A stretch of DNA of 64,000 nt from Clavelina lepadiformis (Eukaryota > Chordata > Ascidiacea > Aplousobranchia > Clavelinidae). The stretch's first letter is position 1; each line of letters starts with the position of its first letter. Of the stretch, positions 24,515-37,126 are shown piece after piece. The DNA is taken from assembly GCF_947623445.1 (NCBI RefSeq), contig NC_135245.1:3293501-3357500 (forward strand). The letters run 5' to 3'. Below the pieces are notes generated by a model. The model was not told where the DNA came from. It saw nothing but the letters and a program-made list of their open reading frames with translations, and did no database searches. Position numbers and translations under genes: made by a program.

Positions 24515-25475
24515 CAAAAAGTATGTAATGAAATGGTTGTATATGGTAGTTGAACTTGACAGCTTGACCCACTTCACTACAATGTTTGCTTGTTGAATTG
24601 TTTATTGCGGATGATGATATATGAGTCTCATAAGGTCGTTGTCTGCTTTTCTCACCTTCGGACTTAAATGTTTACCTTAACGGCTTATTGTCTTGTGAAG
24701 ATGACAACAAAGTTGTCTAACTTGACACTGAACTTCTTCAAATTGAATTCAACAATGGTTACACAGGAATGACAACTGTATAAACCAGGGGTGGGCAAAC
24801 TTGTTCAACGAAAGAGTCACTTGCGGAAAACTACAAACACCAGCGAGCCGCAAAATCAGTAGTGTCAATACTAATACAGTAAACAATGCATCGATAATGA
24901 ACAATATTGGATATTAATATTCAGCTAGAGCAGCCACTAAAAACATGTCGGCGAGCCACAGTTTGCCAATCTTTGTTAAAGACTATACTTGCTAGCATTA
25001 AATGTCATCGTTTTCGTTTTGCAGTGTATTTAAGTAGACTAAACTGAGCTAGAGCTCACTGTCTTAGCAATGAAATTGCGTTGACTTGCTGTTAACTAAC
25101 TCTTCGGATTCTATGTCTGTTGTTACGTCATAAACGAAATGCTGGCCTAAATAAAAGAAAAAGAGAGTAACGTTCATAAACGGTACTCTTGGTAGCCTTT
25201 ACAATTTTTTTGGAATTTTACGATTCGACTAGAAGAGCCACAAAAAACATGCCGGCGAGCCGCAGTTTGCCCACCACTGGTATAAACTGATTATATTGAA
25301 CCTTCTTTGAACGATTACATTTTAACAGAACATTGGCACAGCAACAGCATCAAAAGGTCCATGTTACAGCGTTGATTGTAATAGCAAGAAAGAATGAATG
25401 AACAGCTGTGTATGACTCACGTAATATAGGCATGATATTTAATGCCACGACTTTAAACAGAAAACTGGAAACAGG
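24515..25475 (-). repeat. R1 dispersed repeat, copy 2 (inverse), interrupted
   Basis: Read on the minus strand this matches 7200-7760 over nearly its whole length. It is split by the hAT element at 24786-25279 exactly at the GTATAAAC target in the AATCAG..ATAC part of the repeat. Confidence 0.65.
24786..25279. mobile_element. hAT-type MITE nested in an R1 repeat
   Basis: Left end CAGGGGTGGGCAAAC and right end GTTTGCCCACCACTG are inverse copies with one mismatch. The perfect 8-bp duplication GTATAAAC flanks it (24778-24785 and 25280-25287). Size 494 bp. Internal GGCGAGCC.CAGTTTGCC words occur twice. Confidence 0.92.
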
Positions 25476-25542
25476 ATGTCATTGGCACATCATGCGCCGA
25501 TTATCACAAGTACAATAAAACACCTGCGATAAACAAAAAGTC

Positions 25543-27947
25543 TTACTCCAATTCATAAATAAATTTCAAGTTTGCATCACCGAGAATTTTTTTCACTTTC
25601 CTGTCGATCAATTCCGACTGAGCCACAGTCAAACAGTTCTTCCATTCTCCCACCGTACCTAAGAAACGAAAACAAATTTACCTGGCAATGAGAACGAGAA
25701 ACACAAAAATTTCTTGTATCAAAAGTTAAATTAAAAAAATTAGGTTATAAGTTGTGATAATATTATGAATTAATGTAATATAAAATTGTGTAAAACATAG
25801 AATTCTCATCTATCGAATCAGCGAAGCATAACACTGCGTGACGTAATCGATTGCTTCGTGCTTACTGTGTGTGCATTTTGATTTATTCAGTCTCTTCTTG
25901 TTATTACGATCAACGCCGCAACATGTAGGTCTTTATGCTGTAGTTGCTGTATCAATGTTTTATCTTGATGTATTCGTTCAAAGAAGCTTCAATATAATCA
26001 GAATATAAAGTTGTCGAGGTGTACAATTAATTCTAAAATTAAGAAAAGCGAAACAACGACCTTGAGGCTCATTTACTTCGAGGACAATAAACTATTCAAC
26101 AGACAAACTTTGTAATTGAAGTGGTCGCCCTTACAGGCTAAGGAACGATAAACAACCTTTTCATTACAAAGTCATAAAATGTTAGCCTAACCTTTACGAA
26201 GCAATGAAGTTTTGCCATCTTTTCTGTCTTCTACTTTTGATTTTTTCATCGATTCAAAACTTATTTTCTCTGCTATTATTTCCACGTCCCCATCATTTAA
26301 GTCCACATTCAAAAATTTTGCAACCTTTCTAATTGCTTCTTTTGTATTCTTGCTTTGAATGATAAAACAAAAATGTAAAAGTGAAGGAAATATTTTAAAA
26401 ATCTCTTGCTTGTTTCTCTTGAAAACATTTGATTCTTACTTTTTTCAAATCTTCATAATGAACAAACAAAACATTGCTGTCATTTTGGTGGGGATACCAT
26501 TCCTTAAGATGCTCCAAATATCCTTCCCCTTTCTTAGCAAAAAGCTTTTGTTCTCCTAATTTACAGTAAAAGTAACAATTTCAAACTACAGCAATAAATC
26601 GAACAATAGCCTTATTCAACTTGTACAGTAAGATCACAAATAGACCTCACACACAGAACAAACCCAAAATCTTAAAACATTCGTTCAACGGAAACATCTG
26701 CATAGAATAAGCACGTTTTCTTCCTTTTGATCCTTTGTTCGCTATTTAAATTGTTTTTAACAAACATACCTATCTATGTAACTAACCTATCTATGTAACT
26801 ATCAAAGAATTTTCTTTTGTCACTGGTGTACATATCCTTATATGATGGCAAAGCAGCAAAGGGTTGAGTTCTGCAGAAGTGATACCAGGACACTGCTTGG
26901 TCTTTAGGGTTTCTTATTATATAAATCACCTGAGAAAAGAGCAACAAAATTTGGTTGCTTAGACTGCTCATTATCAACCTACATGGTGGATGCTTTATAC
27001 TGTATATACAGTAGGCTACAAACCTTTACTCCTCTTTCATGATATTTTTTGAAATTAATCAAAGATGCCGGTAAATGTGTTCGCATCACTTTTTTTGGAA
27101 TGTCCAGTTTTTCAAGGACCTCAAATTTTGATTCTGTCACAAATAAGTTACAAATCAAGATACCAAAATAGATTCTGTGTTTTCTTCCAAATCATTTTTA
27201 TAGTTTACCTGGTCCGTCTGATAAGAAGGTAAAGAAAAACGTGGTGTCTGTTACTTTTTGCAACATTTTTTGATCATGGCAATGAACAACATTGCAAACA
27301 AGTTCTCCCAACCATGTGGTACCTGTTTTAGAAATCTATTTTAAACCAAATCGTATAAAAATTATATTAAGTTAGTAGATTTATTAGTATTTATACAAAG
27401 CACAAATTACCGATGGTTGCTATATAGTCTACGCCTGAATCACCGTCTATACAAACTAAGGATTAGAAATATGTGTTACTACCGCTGTTAATTACATTTT
27501 GGAAACAACTTTGCAGAAAACTAAACCAAACTTTAAAAGAATCCCTTAAAAATAATAATTAAGTGTTAACAATTAACAATAATAAGTCTTAACAATTGTC
27601 AAGTGTTGATTGTTGCAGGGAAAACTCGTATGTAGGCTACTGAAATCATTTTGGTTTGGATAGGCTACGTGTTGGCCTACATAGCAATACAATCTTACAA
27701 ACATATCACCTGTTTTTGGGTATGACGCAACAATGACGTCGCCTTCCTTTGGATTCCATTCATTGTAAGCACACTGAGCAGTAGCCGGTTCATGTGCAGG
27801 AAGTAAGTAATATCCATTCCATTCTTTAGGAGTAGCGTCCTCTCTCCAGGCTTTCTGCAAATATCTCTTAAACTCAGCTGAGTATTTCTGCTGATCTTCC
27901 TTAGATAAATATGATAACGTTGGTCCGTAAGCATAAGTGTTATCCAT
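25543..27947 (-). CDS. Cytosolic sulfotransferase, copy G (frame doubtful at exon 4)
   Basis: Exons in transcript order: 27947-27710, 27322-27209, 27133-27024, 26929 to about 26787, 26555-26440, 26348-26192, 25658-25543. Seen: YPKTGTTW loop, THLPASLINF, RNPKDQAVSWYHF, GEWKNCLTVAQSE with the full KxxxTVxxxE dimer motif. Short exon 6 (157) and exon 7 (116) match A and C. Problem: a 17-bp tandem duplication spans the exon 4 donor. The two good donors (GTTAGT after 26787 and GTATGT 17 bases on) give a frameshift or an in-frame TAG. A weak GTTACA donor 13 bases earlier would keep the frame at the cost of four residues. So it is either a very recent pseudogene, a gene with a shifted donor, or an assembly artefact. 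Intron 6 holds an R1 repeat. Confidence 0.65.
25840..26178 (+). repeat. R1 dispersed repeat, copy 3, in intron 6 of sulfotransferase G
   Basis: Matches the middle and right part of 7200-7760 in direct orientation (CTTCAATATAATCAG is shared). No coding capacity. Confidence 0.55.
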
Positions 27948-29398
27948 CGTTCAAAATCAGTGAGTAATCTTAGCGTTGGTAGGACAGATTAAGCTATCAC
28001 TTTCTGTGAACGGCTACATCTGTCTTTCTCGTCATATAGTGCAACCGTGATAAACTCACGAGCAAACTGTCCGGAAGTGTAGTTAGCTTTCGTTCCTCTT
28101 TATACGACTAATAGCGACACCGTGACAAAGTCATTTTCGAAAAGTCAAATATTTGGTTTTCTTGCCTTAATCACAAACTGAATTTTAACTTGTATGTCCA
28201 GTGCAAACAAACTTATACTTACCTATAGATGGAGTTAAACACGATTAACTCGATAGGTTCTCCTGTTAATGCGTTTTTAGACTAAAGTTCTGCTGCTCAC
28301 CAGCCATGCCACCAGACTGCTTAGATAAATATAGATGAATTTCAGAAATGTGAATTATCGCTAAATCTTTTACAAGATATTAACATGGAAATAGTTTTCA
28401 AGCGAAAAATGCCCGGTTCGTAGGTAAAGACCAGTGAGAGATATCAGTGTATCTAACATCGTCGTAACGACAAAAAGCGACTCTACACTGCCGCTTCAAT
28501 AAAACAACCTTAACTTTTTAATTTGCAGTTACGACGATCTGCGTGCAAGAGACGTTTGAAGTGATTGTTTGCAACTTAGTGCTCGACACAGGAGGACTGG
28601 TCTCGACTAGTTTGGAATGTACAGCACGTATTGTCCGATAGTAACAGTTATTCAAACTTGATTCTTAACAACTCGTTTTCTTAATTTATTTTCTTTGACA
28701 GACAGCAAAAACGCAGACGAAGTAACTGTTGCGTTTGCTCAATGTACTATTTTCATCGTTTCCCACAATATTTTTAAGACTCCTACGCCTTTAACTAACA
28801 CTATCCATCAAAACTTCCACAAAAATCAAGCTTGGTGACCGGGGCTCGAGCGATGAGAAATCATTGCCAAGTTCAAGTCAAGCGAGACTTTCCTCAGACT
28901 AAGGATAAAGCTTGTGGTACATACCATTGTCTCAGTGTGATGGGGTTTCTTCATTTTCCATTCGCCGATGTACAACATTAAGCTTAATGTTATAGTCAAC
29001 CAGATGTTACTAGAACACGTTGCATTCTGGTCAGTAAAGGATAACTTGGCATCTTGTTCTTTTTTGTTTTTAGCGATCGTGCTACCTGTCGCCGGAAAGT
29101 CAATACTGCACCATCATAACTACCGTGCAAGTTATAAGCCTTCTTGGCTTTATTACTTTTCCGGTGCATTAGCTCATGAACCAAACGTTTGACATAAGTT
29201 GTCAGTAAAAAGCAAATCTATTATAGAGCACCGAAACGCATTGATCAACGATGAGCATGCTTCATACAGAAAGAATAAAACTGAATAAATAAAACGGGAA
29301 TAAAATGCTCAGTGGTCCAGTACTCCAGTCCCAACATAAGTGATAAGTCAGGCCTATTTCATACAAGTGAACTATGGTATGTACAAAGTTAGGTAAAA
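27948..29398. other. Spacer between sulfotransferase G and YIPF3
   Basis: No gene visible. It holds one copy of the R3 repeat (28829-28938). On the minus strand an AATAAA at 29149-29154, about 245 bases past the YIPF3 stop, could be its polyadenylation signal. The 74-codon frame at 28968-29192 has no recognisable similarity. Confidence 0.35.
28829..28938 (+). repeat. R3 repeat, copy 1
   Basis: Shares ACCGGGGCT.GAGCGATGAG.AATCATT and a later CAGACTAAGGATAAAG-like part with 32383-32488 in the same orientation. Class unknown. Confidence 0.5.
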
Positions 29399-31799
<2,401 letters not shown>

Positions 31800-32382
31800 T
31801 TTTTAGGAAGGCTATTCCGTTAGTTATCCAAATATTGTCAAACTTCAAAATTTTTAGTTGTCAAATTACTACCAGTACCTAGTTAAACTGTAAGTTAAAT
31901 GTAACAAGCGCTGCACACTGATATATATGGTGTTGTTTTTGTACTTATGCATATACTTAACAATTAACATACATACCTATGCCCATCACCACTCATCTTT
32001 TTGGTTTTGTGACCCGTAGTACAAAAAGATTGGAGACCCTTGATTATACTAGCTTCAATTTTACTGCATGTAACTTTTCACAAAGCTTTCTCCTAGACTC
32101 ACTACCTACATCTCAAAATAGGCAAGGTGACTTTCTTCTGGTGAAATATCCCTTTACAACATTTTTTGATTTGTCCCTGAAATTCCGTTATCAGTTAAAT
32201 CTAAGCTATAATTATGTTGTATGCCAGGCTAAAAAGTATGGCAGTTTTCCACGAGAAATTGTGAGTGCAAAGACAAAAAAGTCATCATGGCAGCATCCCA
32301 AACCCCAGACCTGGGCCTAAATTTAGGCAATGCCGTAAAAAAGAAATAAAAAATGTTCGGCAATCGGGACTTGCACAAAGAA

Positions 32383-32488
32383 AAGCTCGATAACCGGGGC
32401 TAGAGCGATGAGGAATCATTGGTGGCTTTGAATTGTACAAAGATATTCTTTAGTCTGAGAATAAAGATTATATCATATCATACCATAC
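32383..32488 (+). repeat. R3 repeat, copy 2
   Basis: Direct-orientation relative of 28829-28938. The two copies lie on either side of YIPF3, about 3.5 kb apart. Confidence 0.5.
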
Positions 32489-33583
32489 TTGGCGTGTACT
32501 GAAGCTTTAGTTCTTTGTTTATTTATTATAACTTCGTATATACACAAACTTCGTCTTGTTTGATTACTACTGATATACGACGGCATAAACATGCAAACAT
32601 CTTGTTCATGACTTTTGACACTCGTGCGTGTGCCTGTCACACTTTCCACGAGTTGTCACTGTCAGCAAACCAGACTTGATTTTTTTCGGGCGCTTACTAA
32701 AAGCAGGTCCAGGTCCAAAATTTGTAGGACACAATCAGTGTGAAAGTGAGTGACGGCCGAAAACCGTCCAGAAACCATTATTACATAATAAGGTCCATGC
32801 TGCCCGGTGACAATCTAAAATCAATTTCTGCAAATGCAGGGCGAAGTGACCATCCAGGATCCATTTCTACGTGTCTGTATTGTTTATTTTTCGCCATTAA
32901 CTGTGCGAAGCAAAAGTTAGAATGCTAACAGTTGTAGGTATAGCACAATTAAACACATGCTCACGAACAATTAACAAGTAGGTCCAAGTGACGGTCCAGG
33001 TAAATTGCGCTACCGATTACATTTATAACCGCAATTGAGTGCGCTCTTGTCCGACTCTGCAGACCGGTCACGTATGTTACAGTTTTGACTTTAAAGCGTA
33101 ATGAGCAAACGTAGCAGTACCCGACTGACTCTTAAAATAAGAAAATCTAGCATTCATACCGTCAAAGTAAAATTGCCACTAGCCACTACTTCAGTCCAAC
33201 GATATAATACCGGGTAATAAGCTAACGGAATCAAATTAAGTCTACCTGGTATTTCTACTGTTAGACCTACTTACAAAGTTCCAACTGTTACTTACAGGAC
33301 TACTCTGTTTAGATTGAATACTACTAGATTTCTATGTTGCAGCTATAGATATAATATAAACACGAGTTTATATTATTTCTATCACTCCAACAAACCCCAA
33401 TAGTGACGTCATTATATAACTTTAACAGTCTACACTCTACACTCTACAAAGTTGATGTTTGCTGCACTGGGCTGAACCGTGTTAACCCAGTATATAGCAC
33501 AATATAAAAACAGAATATTGGATGACACTCTATACTCTATAGTCTATAGGGTTAACTTTTATTTTTAATTCTTCTACATGAGC

Positions 33584-33612
33584 TTTCGCAAACGTGAGCT
33601 TGCTTCATCGGG
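33584..33612 (-). ncRNA. Hammerhead-like core in a Penelope-like fragment
   Basis: The minus strand reads CCCGATGA, then the hairpin GCAAGC-TCAC-GTTTGC (six pairs including one G-T, tetraloop), then GAAA. This is the layout CUGANGA-stem II-GAAA of hammerhead ribozymes, with C in place of the core U. Such cores are known from the terminal repeats of Penelope-like retroelements. The neighbouring TATAGAGTATAGAGTG-like repeats and an A-rich stretch fit a retroelement end. The core change argues it is inactive. Stems I and III are not clear. Confidence 0.4.
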
Positions 33613-36600
33613 TGTATACTATGAGATGATTAAGACTAGTATATTAGACCATACCATTGATTAGACCCATCTATTCATGAAATAATGATCCTAATCTCCT
33701 ATTCTTCGTAACGTAATCTGCCGGTTAAACGAACGTTTGTTTACATTTCCACTTAGGTCGGCAGAAAATTTTTTGGTGTTCTTAAACAGTTATAGTAGAG
33801 AACATTCGACTCAGAAAATGTTAAAAACACTTATTGTATGTAAGTTGTATACTTTTACTTACTTTACTTTAATACTTTTTGTCCATTTCGCCGTTGTTAT
33901 TAAAAGCAACATGTGATGGTTTGTGTTGATGTTTAAAAGGTTCTGTTCAGAAAAATATTAGTTTAATTTAGTCAGGGGTCATCCAATAAAGCCTACTCAT
34001 TTATACATAGCTACATTTTTAAAACTCGTTATTGGGCAGAAATTTTAAAAACGTTTACTTGTGCCCCATTGTAAAGTTCAATTGGTCTATAGATTACAGT
34101 TACTTTCAGATGTTGGTGGTAAATGTGAGAATTTGCTGAAAGAAACTTGTTGAAACTAACCCATAGCCTCATTTATAAGCGTAACAATTTTTCCCGATCT
34201 GTGTCAGGCACATTTATCATCCTAATAGCAATAACCGACAGGAAAATTTGACGGCGGGTTAGAAGCAAATAATCTTTAAATGGTTTTTATTATGAGCAAT
34301 ATTTCAGGCAATATTAAATCTTTTTATTTTGTACGTCAAAATTTTAGGACCAAATTAACAAATTAGAAAAACGTTTTCATGCCTAAAACTATTTATTAAA
34401 GATAAAAAATAAAAGGCAAATAACAAGCAAATGCTGTAGGTTGCAAAAGAAAGGTAATAAAAATCCCTTTCGCTTGAAGGCTCATAGCAATTGTTTTGAT
34501 ATAGTCACGTAAAAATATGTTGCGATTGTAATAACATAAAGTCCCCCCGTAACAACTAGCCCCTGTCTCCCAAACATTCGTTACAACAGTTAGTCCCATA
34601 CTTAGCAACGATAGCGGACCCATTCTCGAAGTGGGTGCTGGATCCACCGGCGTAATTAACATAGCGCGTCAAGAAAAACCAAAGTTTAAAAGGTTTGATA
34701 TAATTTTTTACTGCAATCTAAAACGTTGAAATGCGCAGAGCTAGAACTTAGCGCTTTTACGCCTCGAAACGAAATACATTCTGATATTTGTAGAAAAAGT
34801 AATTGGCTATTTTTGACGTTCAATTTTAACTCTTCGTATAAAACGGTTGTGCAACTCCGAATAACTCGCTTATTGTATTTTTGGCAAGGACCAGCCAAGT
34901 TTTTGATAAACTGACCTTGTACTGCGTGAGGCCTCTATCTGTACTCACATCATAGGGAGTTTTCTAAAAATGTGAAGACGTACACGTAGGCTATGTAACT
35001 TAAAATATCTAAGATTCCTTGTATACTTTCCTGCTCTAATGATCATAAGATATCTCAAAGGCCGAAGTGTATTGGCTAGCATAGTCAATTAAACCCCAGG
35101 TTGAATTTTGCTCGAACAAGTTTTACTGTTAATTTCGAAAGAAGTTACATGTGGCTGATAGTGATCGATTTGTTGGCACACTTTCCTCTGTCAGTTAATT
35201 TTTATTTCCGAGAATAAATTATGGCAAGTTCCCGAGCGCAAAATATCAGCTCATCTTTTCCTTTCAGTTGAGGATTCCATGACATAGGGAGTCTTTAATA
35301 GTTGTAGTGGGTGACCATGTCGCATAGCATACAAGACAAGGAGCTATTGGACAGGAGAACACAGATGGATGTATTGTATATATTTAGGAGAAAACACACA
35401 ATTAAATGACCAGTCGTTAGTATATAATTTAATGACCGAGTTAGATTGCTTTTAAAATAATTTACAAATATGAAATTTGTTCCATTAGAGTTTGGTATCA
35501 AATTGGTAATCTTAATTTCTGCGATACAATATGCAATACGACGAATGTCTTTCAAATTACGATGGCAAAGTCTTATTAGATGCCGCAACTGAAAATCGAA
35601 CAATACGATCAAGTTCAAACGGAATGAAGACGAACAAAGTAACAAATACGTCACAACATGCAGAACTCTGATTACGATAGGCAAAGTCTGTTGTACCAAA
35701 GTTGTCATAATGTGTTAACTTGACTTAATGGGCATGTATTAAAGCAGCAACTTAGGAATGGAAAAGAACGGCAGCTAACGAATTAAAGTATTTGCTGAGT
35801 TTAACAAAGCCACTGTTTCAAACTAATAAAACTAAAAACAAAAATACTAACCTATTCATATTAACCAGCATAAAGCTTAAATGTGATCTCAAATAATCTA
35901 CACGGCGAAAAGCAACATGTTTAGACGTACAATGAATAGGGCACTTTTGTCATGCAGCATTTATGGAGAACTAGATGGTTACATGTAAATAGCAATAGGA
36001 AATAGATAAGGTTCTGGTAACGCTCAGCAAAAATGTCCTTTTATGTACAAAAAACAACAACTATTTCTTACATAAACGTGAAGGATCGTAGAAATACAAA
36101 GGCCGAAATGCATTCGTAAAATGCGGATCTTGTCAAATCATGTCATGAGTCGTTCCAGGTATCTTCGTTAAAACGTAACAAACGAGCCATTGTATTAGTA
36201 GGTAGATACTCTGTCAGCCAAGGCAGTAAGAGCGTGATCTCACCACTTCTTCTTCCTTCCAAGAGTGCGGCTGTTCAAACGAAATCAAAGTTTAGTTCAT
36301 TCCGGTTCCAACCGCAAGCAGGGTCGCGACTAAGGCATTCAAAATAGGGAGTTCCCCAAGACCACATCCGCAAACGATGAAGCGATAGATTTATTTTGTT
36401 AATAACAATAGTCATTGCAAATTACGGCTTAAGGAACAGTAACAGAGCTTAGTGAATTCAGTAAACCGATACGAATAGTGGAGGCAGAACAACTGTAAGC
36501 CTATGCTCTCAACTGGTAGCGATATGAATTGGTATAACGACAAATGAAAAGCTACACCAGCCGTATAAGTGACGAAGGGATAAAGGTTTTTGAGGAAGCG

Positions 36601-36943
36601 CTGCCTGGTTGTGAAGGGCAAGTTAGAGGCAAACTCCATGCAAGGTATGCAGACGTCATTAAGTACATGAAAGATATATGACGTAATAATGGGTTATTAT
36701 TGTTATGTACAAAGAGGACACAAGCGGCTTATTGTCGTGTTTGAATAGGAACTGAAGCGTATAAAACTCATTAAGGGCTCAGAAGACAAAACAAATTGCA
36801 AATCTTTAACATGCGTCCGCAGCAAACGTCGTGTGTAGCAGTCAAGTTCACAGAAACATCCAAATAAGCCATTCATCAATTAAAATAAACAGTTTTCTAT
36901 TTTAAATTCTATTTCAAACCGTGCAACTCTCTTGAACCAACGC

Positions 36944-37016
36944 CATGCCCCATGGACAATGATATCATAGTGACGTCATATCCATTGCAGCATGACGTCA
37001 CGAAAAGTGGGGCATG
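36944..37016. repeat. 73-bp inverted repeat with two CRE octamers
   Basis: CATGCCCCA at 36944-36952 is mirrored by TGGGGCATG at 37008-37016. Between them lie two perfect TGACGTCA palindromes (36971-36978 and 36993-37000), the CREB/ATF consensus. It sits just past the distal septin-7 stop. It could be a small MITE or a regulatory hairpin. Confidence 0.5.
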
Positions 37017-37126
37017 CAATAAAACGAAAACAAATTAAGTTTAAAAAGAGCCAATGGAGGTCCATTCAGTTAAGAGTCTGGCAAAGTTAATTGTTGTAAT
37101 CCACCGGGTTAGTGACCAGGTCACCA

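Larger units (their letters stand above)
22734..25542. other. Spacer between sulfotransferases F and G
   Basis: No gene recognised. It holds a hAT-type element (23093-23474) and an inverse R1 repeat (24515-25475) with a second hAT-type element nested in it (24786-25279). The short frame at 24022-24246 is not similar to anything I know. Confidence 0.45.
31800..37126. other. Spacer between YIPF3 and septin-7
   Basis: About 5.3 kb with no gene I can support. It holds R3 copy 2 (32383-32488), a Penelope-like fragment around 33480-33650 and an inverted repeat with two CRE sites (36944-37016). The 113-codon frame at 31979-32320 (plus) and the hydrophobic 137-codon frame at 35295-35708 (minus) show no similarity and no splice support. 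Part of the right end may be septin-7 3'UTR. Confidence 0.4.

Noticed and set aside
31979..32320. 113-codon plus-strand frame upstream of YIPF3
   Set aside because: No recognisable similarity, sits among repeats, and has no splice or promoter support.
34396..34662. 88-codon minus-strand frame
   Set aside because: No similarity recognised, low-complexity hydrophobic end, no supporting neighbours.
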